Positions 1 through 9,443 of a DNA stretch of 64,000 nucleotides are shown piece after piece (position 1 is the first letter of the stretch; each line of letters starts with the position of its first letter). The notes beneath the pieces were generated by a model that saw nothing but the letters and a program-made list of their open reading frames with translations, had not been told where the DNA came from and searched no databases. Position numbers and translations under genes: made by a program. This DNA comes from Sphingobacterium multivorum (GTDB lineage: Bacteria > Bacteroidota > Bacteroidia > Sphingobacteriales > Sphingobacteriaceae), in contig NZ_CP154261.1 in assembly GCF_039511225.1 (NCBI RefSeq), positions 1,240,001 through 1,304,000 on the forward strand. The letters run 5' to 3'.

Positions 1-737
1 GAAATGGTCAGGTCATGCTTCAAAATACAGTGGCACATCGGAAAAGCTATGGCTTACGTTCTGGAGCGGATTTTAAAGCAAAGGTGATCGAAAGCCATTT
101 CGATGGTATGTTGATGAGCGTTGACGGGCAGGAAGTGTGGGTGAAATTGATCGGCGATTTCAATGCTTATAATCTTTTAGCGGTTTATGCTGCCGCTATT
201 TTGCTAGAGCAGGAAACGGTGAAAGTGCTAACCGCGCTCAGTACATTGAAGGGAGCAGAGGGACGGTTTGAAACGATGAAATCAGCTTCGGGTGTTTTTG
301 GAATCGTAGACTACGCGCATACACCTGATGCGGTTGAAAATGTGTTGAAGACCATAAGTTCATTGCGACGTCCAGAACAAAAAATCATCACTGTGTTGGG
401 ATGCGGAGGAGATCGGGATAAGACCAAAAGACCTGAAATGGCAGCGGCAGCGCTGCGTTATAGTGATCGTTTTTTGATTACGTCCGATAATCCACGTACA
501 GAAGATCCTTACCAGATTATTAGAGATATTGAGGCGGGTGTGGCGGCAGACCAGAAGGTGAAGACGCTCTCTATAGCTGATCGTAAGGAAGCAATAAGGA
601 CAGCCTATCAGCTGGCTAGTCCTGGAGATATTATCCTAGTGGCAGGAAAAGGGCATGAGAAATATCAAGATATACACGGTGTAAAGCATCATTTTGATGA
701 TAAAGAAGTTTTAGAGAATACATTTAACGAACAATAG
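1..737 (+). CDS. murE: UDP-N-acetylmuramoyl-tripeptide synthetase MurE (5' end missing)
   Basis: Cytoplasmic Mur ligase that adds the third stem-peptide residue to UDP-MurNAc-L-Ala-D-Glu. The frame is open from base 3, so only the last 244 residues of a protein usually near 480-490 are present; the Walker A loop is outside the window. Visible are the [13 protein letters not shown] stretch, the [14 protein letters not shown] loop and the DNPR motif ([10 protein letters not shown]), which in the family marks enzymes that accept meso-diaminopimelate. It lies 4 bp before mraY in the division and cell-wall cluster, so it is probably part of one long transcript whose promoter is upstream of the window. 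Confidence 0.96.
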   Translation, partial: NGQVMLQNTVAHRKSYGLRSGADFKAKVIESHFDGMLMSVDGQEVWVKLIGDFNAYNLLAVYAAAILLEQETVKVLTALSTLKGAEGRFETMKSASGVFGIVDYAHTPDAVENVLKTISSLRRPEQKIITVLGCGGDRDKTKRPEMAAAALRYSDRFLITSDNPRTEDPYQIIRDIEAGVAADQKVKTLSIADRKEAIRTAYQLASPGDIILVAGKGHEKYQDIHGVKHHFDDKEVLENTFNEQ

Positions 738-741
738 AAAT

Positions 742-1986
742 ATGTTGTACCATCTTTTTACGTGGCTTAGCGAATATATTCATATACCTGGAGGAGGTTT
801 GTTTCAATACATCTCCTTTCGGACATCTATGGCTGTAATCGCTTCATTGATTATTACCACGGTTTTTGGGGGAAAATTGATTCAATTCTTGCATAATAAG
901 CAAGTTGGAGAGACAATTCGTGATTTGGGGCTTGAAGGAGAAAAAAAGAAAGCTGGTACGCCGACAATGGGTGGGATCATCATCATTGCAGGTATCCTTA
1001 TACCGACCTTGTTATTTGCGAAATTGACGAATATCTATGTGATTATCATGATCGTGACAACACTTTGGATGGGCGCAATTGGATTTTTAGATGATTATAT
1101 AAAGGTCTTTAGACATAACAAAGAAGGTTTAGCTGGTAAGTTTAAAGTTGTTGGGCAAGTTGGCTTGGGAGCGATTATTGCTTGTACGATGTACTTTCAT
1201 CCAGATATCGTTGTCCGAAAAGGGGTGGATAAACCAACCTCCACTAAACCCGTTGAAGTGGTTATCAATGAAGGTACAGGTGAGAAAACCTACGCTGAAA
1301 ACGTGAAATCATCGAAGACAAATATTCCATTTTATAAAAATAACGAGTTTGATTATGCTAAGGTGTTTAAGATATTCGGACTACAAAGTGATTATCTGAC
1401 TTTTATCGTCTTTTTAGTTGTTGTTATTTTTATCGTTACGGCAGTTTCAAACGGCGCAAATATTACGGACGGTATCGATGGTTTAGCTACGAGTACATCC
1501 GCTATCATTGGTGTTACTTTAGCCATTTTAGCTTACGTGTCGGGTAACGTGATCTTTTCAGATTACCTCAATATTATGTATATCCCTAATTCCGGAGAAC
1601 TCGTGATTTTCGCTGGAGCATTTGTGGGGGCCTGCGTGGGTTTCCTATGGTATAACACGTATCCTGCTCAAGTTTTTATGGGGGATACGGGAAGTTTGGC
1701 GATCGGTGGTATTATTGCTGCTTTCGCGATCCTGATCCGGAAAGAATTATTGATACCGATTCTATGTGGTGTATTTCTGTTGGAAAACCTTTCGGTAATT
1801 CTTCAAGTGTCGTATTTCAAATACACTAAAAAGAAATACGGTGAGGGTAGACGGATTTTTTTGATGTCGCCATTACATCATCACTTTCAGAAGAAGGGGT
1901 ATCACGAGGCAAAAATTGTAACACGTTTTGTTATCGTAGGAATCATATTGGCCATTCTTACTATTGTAACATTGAAAATTAGATAA
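742..1986 (+). CDS. mraY: Phospho-N-acetylmuramoyl-pentapeptide transferase MraY
   Basis: Inner-membrane enzyme that transfers phospho-MurNAc-pentapeptide to undecaprenyl phosphate, giving lipid I. Family signatures are clear: GTPTMGG, the FLDDYIK aspartate pair, [21 protein letters not shown] and the [12 protein letters not shown] histidine loop. The 414 residues exceed the usual ~360 because of an insertion of about 50 residues around 160-215, between membrane segments; such an insertion is usual in Bacteroidota. The stop codon shares one base with the murD start (TAATG), which suggests translational coupling. Confidence 0.97.
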   Translation: MLYHLFTWLSEYIHIPGGGLFQYISFRTSMAVIASLIITTVFGGKLIQFLHNKQVGETIRDLGLEGEKKKAGTPTMGGIIIIAGILIPTLLFAKLTNIYVIIMIVTTLWMGAIGFLDDYIKVFRHNKEGLAGKFKVVGQVGLGAIIACTMYFHPDIVVRKGVDKPTSTKPVEVVINEGTGEKTYAENVKSSKTNIPFYKNNEFDYAKVFKIFGLQSDYLTFIVFLVVVIFIVTAVSNGANITDGIDGLATSTSAIIGVTLAILAYVSGNVIFSDYLNIMYIPNSGELVIFAGAFVGACVGFLWYNTYPAQVFMGDTGSLAIGGIIAAFAILIRKELLIPILCGVFLLENLSVILQVSYFKYTKKKYGEGRRIFLMSPLHHHFQKKGYHEAKIVTRFVIVGIILAILTIVTLKIR

Positions 1987-3362
1987 TGATGTCAAATATT
2001 GCAACAACATATTATCCTCAATCTGGAAGTTTGGTCATTTTAGGTGCTGGCGAAAGCGGTGTTGGAACGGCAATTCTGGGAAAAGAAAAGGGATTTGATG
2101 TATTTGTGTCAGATAAAGGGCTTATTGCAGACCACTATAAGGAACAACTAAAAGCGGAAGGAATAGCTTTCGAAGAAGGTCAACATGACGAAGGCCGTAT
2201 CTTGAATGCTGCACTGGTTGTAAAAAGCCCTGGTATTCCAGCGACCGTACCATTGGTCGTTGCATTGAGAGCAAAGAATATACCTGTGATTGCAGAAATT
2301 GAATTTGCGGCGCAATATACGGATGCAAAGTTAATCTGTATTACAGGGTCAAACGGAAAGTCTACCACGACGATGTTGACTTATGAAATGCTTAAGCATG
2401 GCGGTTTAAACGTCGGATTGGCAGGTAATATCGGGAAAAGCTTTGCATTGCAGGTGGCTAAAGAACAGTTCGATTGCTATGTATTGGAAATATCGAGCTT
2501 TATGCTGGACGATATGTACCATTTTAGAGCAGATGTTGCTGTTATACTGAATATTACTCCTGATCATTTGGATCGCTATGACCATAAAATGGAAAATTAT
2601 GTGGATTCAAAATTCAGAATGATTCAAAATCAAACGGAGAAGGATTATTTTATATACTGCCTGGACGATCCGGAAACAGTTAAGGGATTGGAAAGACATC
2701 ATAGTAAAGGGACCTATTTGCCTTTTACACAAGAACAACTTGTTGAATTGGGGGCTTATTTAAATGCCAACAAAACAATAATTATTAATACACCAAATAA
2801 CGATACATTCACTATGAGAGCTGAGGAATTGTCATTGCAGGGGAAGCATAATATTTATAATAGCATGGCTTCTGGGTTAATTGCGAAAGTGCAGGAATTG
2901 AGAAATCAAGTGATGAAAGAAAGTATGGGGTCGTATGTGAATATTCCGCATCGCCTTGAACATGTAGCCTGTATCGGCGGTGTAAATTACATTAATGATT
3001 CAAAGGCGACGAATGTAAATTCGGTATGGTATGCTTTGGAAAGTTTCTCTACACCAATCGTGTTGTTATTGGGTGGCGTGGATAAAGGAAACGATTACAG
3101 TATGCTTGCTGATTTGGTCAGAGACAAGGTGCGCGCTATCGTTTGTTTAGGAAAAGATACGGCTGCAATTCATAAAGCATTTGAACAAGATGTAGAGATT
3201 ATTGTCAACAGTACCTCCATGCAAGATGCCGTGGTATTGTCGTCTCACTTGGCTCAAAAAGGTGACACCGTCTTATTGTCTCCTGCTTGCGCTAGTTTTG
3301 ATTGGTTTAAGAATTATGAAGATCGTGGCGATAAATTTAAGGCTGCTGTAATGGAATTATAA
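1986..3362 (+). CDS. murD: UDP-N-acetylmuramoylalanine-D-glutamate ligase MurD
   Basis: Cytoplasmic ligase adding D-Glu to UDP-MurNAc-L-Ala. It has an N-terminal Rossmann-type UDP-binding region (LGAGESGVGTA), the Mur ATP loop GSNGKSTTT near residue 120 and the DSKATN motif near 340. Length 458 is normal. The start is either of two adjacent ATGs at 1986 or 1989; the first overlaps the mraY stop by one base. A 30-bp gap separates it from ftsW. Confidence 0.96.
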   Translation: MMSNIATTYYPQSGSLVILGAGESGVGTAILGKEKGFDVFVSDKGLIADHYKEQLKAEGIAFEEGQHDEGRILNAALVVKSPGIPATVPLVVALRAKNIPVIAEIEFAAQYTDAKLICITGSNGKSTTTMLTYEMLKHGGLNVGLAGNIGKSFALQVAKEQFDCYVLEISSFMLDDMYHFRADVAVILNITPDHLDRYDHKMENYVDSKFRMIQNQTEKDYFIYCLDDPETVKGLERHHSKGTYLPFTQEQLVELGAYLNANKTIIINTPNNDTFTMRAEELSLQGKHNIYNSMASGLIAKVQELRNQVMKESMGSYVNIPHRLEHVACIGGVNYINDSKATNVNSVWYALESFSTPIVLLLGGVDKGNDYSMLADLVRDKVRAIVCLGKDTAAIHKAFEQDVEIIVNSTSMQDAVVLSSHLAQKGDTVLLSPACASFDWFKNYEDRGDKFKAAVMEL

Positions 3363-3380
3363 ATGGTGTAACCCAATAAG

Positions 3381-3392
3381 AGGAGGAAGGAT
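3381..3392 (+). promoter_or_regulatory. Perfect Shine-Dalgarno site of ftsW
   Basis: AGGAGG at 3381-3386 lies 6 nt before the ATG at 3393. A full match to the 16S anti-SD is uncommon in Bacteroidota genes and none of the other cluster genes here shows one, so it stands out. It also fixes the ftsW start. Confidence 0.7.
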
Positions 3393-4592
3393 ATGCTACA
3401 GAATATAATGTCTAAATTGAAGGGTGATCGATGGATATGGATCATTGTGATTATCTTATCGGGATGGTCACTTTTGGCTGTATACAGTTCGGTGGGTACG
3501 TTGGCTTATAAAGAAGGGAAAGGGACTGAAATGTATCTGTTAAAGCATTTCTCTATTATTGCCATAGGCTTTGTCCTGATGTATCTTTCTCACAAGTTAG
3601 ATTATCGGTATTATGCGGGTATATCCAAAATAATGATGGGTATTACAATCCCTTTATTGTTGTTTACGCTGTTGTTCGGAAGTAAAGTTAATGAAGCTAG
3701 TCGTTGGTTGACTATCCCTGGTATAGGTTTGACCTTTCAAACATCGGATTTAGCAAAGTTGTCACTTATCGTCTTTCTTGCAAGGATGTTATCCCGGAAG
3801 CAGGAAGAGATCAAAGATGTGAAAAAATCGTTCTTACCCATTATGGGGTCGGTGTGTGGTGTGTTTATTCTGATTGCCTTGGCCAATCTATCTACCGCAT
3901 TGATGCTGTTTGGCGTGAGTGTTTTATTGCTCTTGATCGGACGGATTAGTTTTAAGCAGATAGCCATTGTTTGTTGTGGCGGAGGGGTGCTTCTCATGAT
4001 GGTTATCTTCTTTGGTCCCCGTAGAACGACTTATATCAGTCGGGTAAAATCTTTTTTTCATACTGAAAAAGTGGATAAAACGGTATCCTTCCAGGATGAT
4101 AAAAATTATCAGGCAAACAATGCGAAAATTGCTATAGCAACTGGTGGGCTTTTTGGAAAAGGACCGGGAAATAGTGTGCAACGTAATGTGTTGCCGCACC
4201 CTTATTCCGATTTTATTTACGCGATTATCATCGAAGAATATGGAACAGTCGGGGGGGTGATTCTGCTATTTCTGTATTTGGCATTTATGTATCGATGTAT
4301 ACGTATTGTCACGATGAGTCCCAAAGCTTTTGGTACTTTTCTGGCTGCGGGTTTGGGATTTAGTTTGACGATTCAGGCATTGGCTAATATGGCTGTGGCA
4401 GTAGGATTAGGACCGGTAACGGGGGTTCCGCTTCCACTAGTGAGTATGGGGGGAACGTCGATTTTATTTACGAGTGTCGCCTTGGGAATCATCCTGAGCG
4501 TGAGTAGAAATATTGAAGAATTAAAAGGTAAAGAAGAGCTGGATGAAAAGCCTAAACCGAAAAAAGTGGTTATAGGATCTATTCCTGCATAA
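3393..4592 (+). CDS. ftsW: SEDS glycosyltransferase / division protein FtsW
   Basis: Polytopic inner-membrane lipid II polymerase of the SEDS family that works with a class B PBP at the septum. The 399 residues are almost all hydrophobic segments, with the SEDS-type WLTIPGIGLTFQTSDLAKL region around 105-125, the large extracytoplasmic loop near 215-280, and a conserved C-terminal GVPLPLVSMGGTS stretch near 345. The position between murD and murG is the classical one for FtsW rather than RodA. The C-terminal tail (about 375-399) is lysine-rich and presumably cytoplasmic. Confidence 0.95.
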   Translation: MLQNIMSKLKGDRWIWIIVIILSGWSLLAVYSSVGTLAYKEGKGTEMYLLKHFSIIAIGFVLMYLSHKLDYRYYAGISKIMMGITIPLLLFTLLFGSKVNEASRWLTIPGIGLTFQTSDLAKLSLIVFLARMLSRKQEEIKDVKKSFLPIMGSVCGVFILIALANLSTALMLFGVSVLLLLIGRISFKQIAIVCCGGGVLLMMVIFFGPRRTTYISRVKSFFHTEKVDKTVSFQDDKNYQANNAKIAIATGGLFGKGPGNSVQRNVLPHPYSDFIYAIIIEEYGTVGGVILLFLYLAFMYRCIRIVTMSPKAFGTFLAAGLGFSLTIQALANMAVAVGLGPVTGVPLPLVSMGGTSILFTSVALGIILSVSRNIEELKGKEELDEKPKPKKVVIGSIPA

Positions 4593-4605
4593 TAATAAAT
4601 TAAGC

Positions 4606-5709
4606 ATGGCAATTCGCGTAATTATCAGTGGTGGTGGGACCGGAGGACATATCTTTCCGGCGATTTCAATTGCAAATGCGTTGAAGGCAATGGATCCTGC
4701 AAATGAAGTTCTATTTGTGGGTGCCAATGGCCGGATGGAAATGGATAAGGTGCCGGCTGCAGGATATAAGATTGTTGGACTCGACATTCAGGGAATCAAT
4801 AGAAAGCAGCTGTGGAAAAATATCTTTTTGCCGTTTAAGCTTATGAAAAGTTTAAGTAAAGCAAAAAGCATAATCAAGGATTTTAGACCGGATGTGGCTG
4901 TAGGTGTAGGCGGTTTTGCTTCTGGTCCATTGTTAATGATGGCTAATAAACTGGGGGTGCCAACAGTGGTGCAGGAGCAAAATTCCTATGCGGGGGTAAC
5001 CAACAAAAAAGTTGGCGCTAAGGCAGCAAAAATATGTGTGGCATATGAGGGGATGGAGCAATTTTTCCCTGCTGAGAAAATATTGCTTACGGGCAATCCA
5101 ATAAGACGCGAGTCTATTGCGATAGCAGGAAAAAGAGAAGAGGCCTTAACGTTCTTTGCGTTAGATCCACACAAAAAAACAATTTTGGTACTTGGAGGTA
5201 GTCTGGGGGCCAAAACATTAAACGAAAGTGTCGTTGCCTATCTGAATGAGCTGAAAGCAGAAGAAGTGCAGGTGATTTGGCAATGCGGCAGTTTCTACGT
5301 TGAACAGTTACAGCAAGAGCTTGCAGGAAAGCTTCCAGGTAATATTAAGATGTTAGCCTTTCTTCAGCGTATGGATTATGCTTATGCTGCGGCAGATTTA
5401 ATTATTAGCCGTGCCGGAGCTGGTACTATTTCTGAGCTCTGTGTGGTTGGAAAACCTGTTGTTCTTGTACCTTCACCTAATGTTGCTGAAGATCATCAGA
5501 CCAAAAATGCAATGGCGTTGGTCAATAAAGGTGCTGCATTATTGGTGAAGGATAGTGAGGCAAAAAGAGACTTAATACCTGCTGCTTTAAATTTATTAAA
5601 AGAGGTTGATCAGGTCGCACAATTAAGTGAAAATATCAAAAAACTCGGTAGGTTGGATGCTGACGTGCAGATTGCCGAGGAGGTGTATAAATTGGTTAAT
5701 AAAAAATAG
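4606..5709 (+). CDS. murG: UDP-GlcNAc:lipid I GlcNAc transferase MurG
   Basis: GT28 glycosyltransferase, peripheral on the inner face of the membrane, that converts lipid I to lipid II. It opens with the glycine loop SGGGTGGHIFPA; the second nucleotide-binding domain has GGSLGAKTLNE near 197 and the UDP-GlcNAc site SRAGAGTISEL near 268. Length 367 is typical. It follows ftsW by 13 bp and precedes murC by 7 bp once the murC start is corrected. Confidence 0.96.
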   Translation: MAIRVIISGGGTGGHIFPAISIANALKAMDPANEVLFVGANGRMEMDKVPAAGYKIVGLDIQGINRKQLWKNIFLPFKLMKSLSKAKSIIKDFRPDVAVGVGGFASGPLLMMANKLGVPTVVQEQNSYAGVTNKKVGAKAAKICVAYEGMEQFFPAEKILLTGNPIRRESIAIAGKREEALTFFALDPHKKTILVLGGSLGAKTLNESVVAYLNELKAEEVQVIWQCGSFYVEQLQQELAGKLPGNIKMLAFLQRMDYAYAAADLIISRAGAGTISELCVVGKPVVLVPSPNVAEDHQTKNAMALVNKGAALLVKDSEAKRDLIPAALNLLKEVDQVAQLSENIKKLGRLDADVQIAEEVYKLVNKK

Positions 5710-5716
5710 ACGAAGT

Positions 5717-7072
5717 ATGAATCTAGATGCAATAAAACAAGTTTACTTGATCGGAATAGGTGGTATAGGCATGAGTGGTCTTGCACGCTATTTTAAGCAT
5801 TTGGGCTGTGAGGTGAATGGATATGACCGTACAGAAACTGAGCTGACTAAAACCTTAGTCGAGGAAGGAATTGTGATCTCCTATCAGGATGATATCAATA
5901 CGATTGATGGTATTTTTCATGTCCCAACAGCAGAGACACTAGTCATTTTTACACCTGCTATTCCTAAAGATTCGAAGATTAAGGCCTTTTTCGAATCACA
6001 TGGACATACGCTTTATAAACGGTCTCAGGTTTTGGGGATCATTAGCGAGAGTAGATTTACAGTAGCTGTTGCTGGTACACATGGTAAAACAACAACTTCT
6101 ACTATGGTGGCACATGTATTGAAGGATTCGGGTTACGACTGCTCTGCCTTTTTGGGAGGAATTAGTTCTAACTACGGTACCAATGTGCTTTATGGTAATA
6201 ATAATACAGTTGTGGTTGAGGCTGATGAATTTGATCGTTCATTTCTGACGCTTCACCCCAATATCGCAATAGTAACTTCTTCTGATGCGGATCATTTGGA
6301 CATTTATGGCGACCGTAGCCATTTGCTTGAATCGTTTCAAATGTTCTTGGATAAAGTGGTTGAAGGAGGTACACGTATTATAAAAAAGGGCCTTGAGTTT
6401 AAGGGGCAAATCAGTTATTCAGGCCATGAAATCGCTGATGCATATGCTTCCAATGTGCATGTACGCGATGGAGAGTTCTTTTTTGATTATCAAGATACCA
6501 ATGGAAAGATCGATGATATCCATTTGGGTATTCCTGGTATCCATAATGTTGAAAATGCGGTGGCTGCAATTGCAGTGGCCCGTTTACTTGGGATTGAGAA
6601 CGAAGCGATCAAGAAAGCGTTGACGACATTCAAAGGAGTGAAAAGAAGGTTTGAATATATTGTCCGTAAACCTGGAGCGGTGTATATTGATGACTATGCA
6701 CACCATCCAGAGGAATTGCGTGCATTTTTAACTTCGATGCGTAAATTGTATCCCACAAAAAAACTAAATGTGGTGTTTCAGCCGCATTTATTTACGCGTA
6801 CGCGGGATTTTGTGGATGGTTTTGCCGAGGTATTGTCCATGGCAGACAATCTGTTGTTAATGGAAATTTATCCAGCACGGGAGCTTCCCATTGAAGGGAT
6901 CAATTCGAGTTGGTTATTGGATAAAATTACGGCAACGGAAAAACAGCTTGTAACAGCAGAAGAAGTCCTGGAATTCGCACGCGATGAAAAGCCGGAACTA
7001 ATTGTTACAGTTGGGGCAGGTGATATTGACAAATTGGTTAAACCGTTACAGGCCATTTTAGAGCATGCTTAA
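5717..7072 (+). CDS. murC: UDP-N-acetylmuramate-L-alanine ligase MurC
   Basis: Adds L-Ala to UDP-MurNAc, the first Mur ligase step. MNLDAIKQVYLIGIGGIGMSG is the expected N-terminus, so the ATG at 5717 is chosen; the frame is open 30 codons upstream into murG, but that extension has no family resemblance. GTHGKTTTS is the ATP loop and DDYAHHPEE the metal/substrate motif. The 451-residue product is normal in size. The last 8 bases overlap the ftsQ start. Confidence 0.96.
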   Translation: MNLDAIKQVYLIGIGGIGMSGLARYFKHLGCEVNGYDRTETELTKTLVEEGIVISYQDDINTIDGIFHVPTAETLVIFTPAIPKDSKIKAFFESHGHTLYKRSQVLGIISESRFTVAVAGTHGKTTTSTMVAHVLKDSGYDCSAFLGGISSNYGTNVLYGNNNTVVVEADEFDRSFLTLHPNIAIVTSSDADHLDIYGDRSHLLESFQMFLDKVVEGGTRIIKKGLEFKGQISYSGHEIADAYASNVHVRDGEFFFDYQDTNGKIDDIHLGIPGIHNVENAVAAIAVARLLGIENEAIKKALTTFKGVKRRFEYIVRKPGAVYIDDYAHHPEELRAFLTSMRKLYPTKKLNVVFQPHLFTRTRDFVDGFAEVLSMADNLLLMEIYPARELPIEGINSSWLLDKITATEKQLVTAEEVLEFARDEKPELIVTVGAGDIDKLVKPLQAILEHA

Positions 7073-7901
7073 AAAATTACGTAACATACAATGGAATCGT
7101 GTCCTCTACTTTACGCTGTTTTTTATCGGCGTAATAGTCGTCGTCGTGATTATGAGTATTGTTGGGAAACGTGATGAGCAGCAGGTTTGTAAAGATATTA
7201 AGATTGTCATTGAAGGCACAGAAGCTTTTATTGATCAGGCTGATATCTCCAAATTGATCGAACAGAACTATGGTAGTTTCGTGGGGAAGAAAGTCAATGG
7301 AATCCCCTTTCAGAAGGTTGAAAAAACCTTGCGCAAATTACCGTATGTTTCCGATGCCAGTATACATGCCGATATGGATGGTACGATCAGAATTAACATT
7401 AATCAGCGCGAGGCTGTCATGCGGGTCATCAACAAAAATGGCAAGGAATTTTATGTAGACCCCAAAGGATTGAAGATACCGACAACGTTGAAGTATATAC
7501 CGCACATCATGGTTGCTACAGGTAATATCGCAGAAGGATATAATGAAGCATTGGATACCATCGCAACACCATTGGTTAAAGATTTGGTCAAGGTTGTTGA
7601 ATTTATCAAAAATGACGAATTATGGAATAACCAGGTGGTGCAGATATATGTGAATCCGGATAAGGATATTGAACTTGTACCTCGTGTAGGGACACAGCAA
7701 TTGATTGTTGGATCGGCAGATTCATTGGAACAAAAATTTGAATTATTAAACACCTTTTATACGCAGATCATGCCAAAGGTAGGTATAAATGCTTATGGTG
7801 TTGTCAACGTGAAATATGGAGGTCAGATCATCTGTGAAAAGCGAGGAAACTGGAGTTTTTCAGATGATCAAACAAAAAAAGTAGCAAATAATACATTATA
7901 G
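7065..7901 (+). CDS. ftsQ: Cell division protein FtsQ/DivIB
   Basis: Bitopic inner-membrane protein of the divisome that scaffolds FtsB/FtsL and septal synthases. A short basic cytoplasmic start is followed by one membrane helix (about residues 14-34, IGVIVVVVIMSIV), then a POTRA-like region (about 45-110, IVIEGTEAFIDQADI...) and the FtsQ beta domain. Sequence conservation in this family is low, so the call leans on position between murC and ftsA, length (278) and topology. The start overlaps the murC end by 8 bp. Confidence 0.9.
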   Translation: MLKKLRNIQWNRVLYFTLFFIGVIVVVVIMSIVGKRDEQQVCKDIKIVIEGTEAFIDQADISKLIEQNYGSFVGKKVNGIPFQKVEKTLRKLPYVSDASIHADMDGTIRININQREAVMRVINKNGKEFYVDPKGLKIPTTLKYIPHIMVATGNIAEGYNEALDTIATPLVKDLVKVVEFIKNDELWNNQVVQIYVNPDKDIELVPRVGTQQLIVGSADSLEQKFELLNTFYTQIMPKVGINAYGVVNVKYGGQIICEKRGNWSFSDDQTKKVANNTL

Positions 7902-7926
7902 TAATACAGCAACAATACAGGAAATT

Positions 7927-9303
7927 ATGAACTCAAAGGCAGCAGAAATTGAAAGAGAAAACCCAATTATCGTGGGACTCGATATTGGTACTACCAAAAT
8001 TTGTGTTACGGTTGGGAGACGTAGCTCAGGAAACAAAATTGAATTATTAGGTGTGGGGAAAGCGGACTCTGCCGGTGTAAGCCGCGGAGTAGTTGCTAAT
8101 ATCCAGAAAACTGTGGGGAGTATTTTAGAGGCTGTTGAGATAGCCGAAGCACAGTCCAATGTGGATATTAAAGTGGTGAACGTGGGGATTGCTGGCCAAC
8201 ACATCAAAAGTATTCAACACCGCGGAATATTTACCAAAACTGATGGTGACGACGAAATTATTCGACGCGATATCGAACGACTGATTTCGGATATGTATAA
8301 ACTGGTACTGCCTCCAGGAGAAGAAATTATACATGTTTTACCACAGGAGTTTACGGTAGATAACGAGCCGGGTATTCGCGAACCAATCGGTATGGCAGGG
8401 CGTCGTATTGAAGCAAATTTCCATATTATATCGGGACGTGTAACTGATATTAAAAACATCAAAAAATGTATTGATAATTCCAATCTGGAAGTTGCTGAAT
8501 TAATTCTCGAACCTTTAGCGTCTTCAGAAGCTGTATTGGATGAAGACGAAAAAAATGCTGGTGTTGTATTAGTAGATATCGGTGGTGGAACCACAGATGT
8601 TGCCATCTTCCATGAAGGAATTATTCGTCACACAGCCGTGATTCCTTTAGGCGGTAATATCGTCACAGAAGATATCCGTCAGGGATGTTCTGTTTTGCGT
8701 TCCCAAGCTGAATTGTTGAAAACTCGCTTTGGATCAGCTTTAGCCGATGAAAACAAAGAAAATGAGGTGATTTGCGTGCCCGGATTAAAAGGTCGTGAAC
8801 CAAAAGAAATTTCTGTTAAAAACCTAGCTTATATCATCCAAGCTAGAATGGAGGAAATTATTGAGCATGTATATTATGAAATCAAATCTTCTGGATATGA
8901 AAATAAACTGATCGGTGGTATTGTAATTACCGGTGGTGGTGCTCAATTAAAACATCTGGTACAACTTGTTGAATATATTACTGGAATAGATTGTCGTATC
9001 GGATTTCCGAATGAATATCTTTCTAAGAATGAGGTTTTGCCAAAACCGTTGTTTGAAGAATTGAAAAGTCCGTTGTACGCAACGAGTATCGGCTTGTTGA
9101 TCAAGGGAATCCAGTCACACGAGGAAGAGGAAGATAGCCGTAGAGAAATGCACACCCCATCTAAAAAAGTGCAGGCCGCTACAGTGACGACAAAAGAGGT
9201 TTCTGAACAGCAACAAAAGGAGCAAGGATTATTGTCATGGTTCAAACGTTTTATCAAAGACGGTAATGAAATCGATGACGCAAGTTTTTTAGATAAGAAG
9301 TAA
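7927..9303 (+). CDS. ftsA: Cell division actin-like protein FtsA
   Basis: Actin-family ATPase that tethers FtsZ to the membrane and recruits later divisome proteins. The phosphate 1 loop VGLDIGTTKICV starts near residue 16, the phosphate 2 loop VLVDIGGGTTDVAIF lies near 220, and the adenosine motif GGIVITGGGAQL near 325. The C-terminus holds an amphipathic GLLSWFKRFIKD helix suited to membrane binding, but unlike the textbook protein it is followed by about 15 more residues. The protein is 458 residues. A 140-bp gap with possible DnaA sites separates it from ftsZ. Confidence 0.96.
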   Translation: MNSKAAEIERENPIIVGLDIGTTKICVTVGRRSSGNKIELLGVGKADSAGVSRGVVANIQKTVGSILEAVEIAEAQSNVDIKVVNVGIAGQHIKSIQHRGIFTKTDGDDEIIRRDIERLISDMYKLVLPPGEEIIHVLPQEFTVDNEPGIREPIGMAGRRIEANFHIISGRVTDIKNIKKCIDNSNLEVAELILEPLASSEAVLDEDEKNAGVVLVDIGGGTTDVAIFHEGIIRHTAVIPLGGNIVTEDIRQGCSVLRSQAELLKTRFGSALADENKENEVICVPGLKGREPKEISVKNLAYIIQARMEEIIEHVYYEIKSSGYENKLIGGIVITGGGAQLKHLVQLVEYITGIDCRIGFPNEYLSKNEVLPKPLFEELKSPLYATSIGLLIKGIQSHEEEEDSRREMHTPSKKVQAATVTTKEVSEQQQKEQGLLSWFKRFIKDGNEIDDASFLDKK

Positions 9304-9304
9304 G

Positions 9305-9354
9305 TTTTCCACAATAGTTGAAGTTTTCCACAATTTAACAAATGTGGAAAACTT
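9305..9354 (+). promoter_or_regulatory. Three DnaA-box-like sites in the ftsA-ftsZ gap
   Basis: TTTTCCACA occurs at 9305-9313 and 9324-9332 on the + strand and at 9343-9351 on the - strand. Each fits TTWTNCACA and starts exactly 19 bp from the last. The second and third form a perfect 12-bp inverted repeat (9321-9332 / 9343-9354) with a 10-nt loop, so a hairpin role (attenuator or terminator) is an alternative. No clear TAnnTTTG box was found in the remaining gap before ftsZ. Confidence 0.5.
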
Positions 9355-9443
9355 TTGTTGAAATTATATTATTATTACATTACATATAGTGGGTTTGATT
9401 CGTTTTGATATCATCTTCATTGTAAGTTAAATAGGGATAAGTT

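Noticed and set aside
5627..5716. 30-codon N-terminal extension of MurC
   Set aside because: It lies inside murG, shows no Mur ligase similarity, and the canonical start MNLDAIKQVYLIGIGG begins at 5717.
8214..8606. 130-codon frame opposite ftsA
   Set aside because: Fully antisense to conserved ftsA sequence; Ser/Ile-rich composition is typical of a shadow frame.
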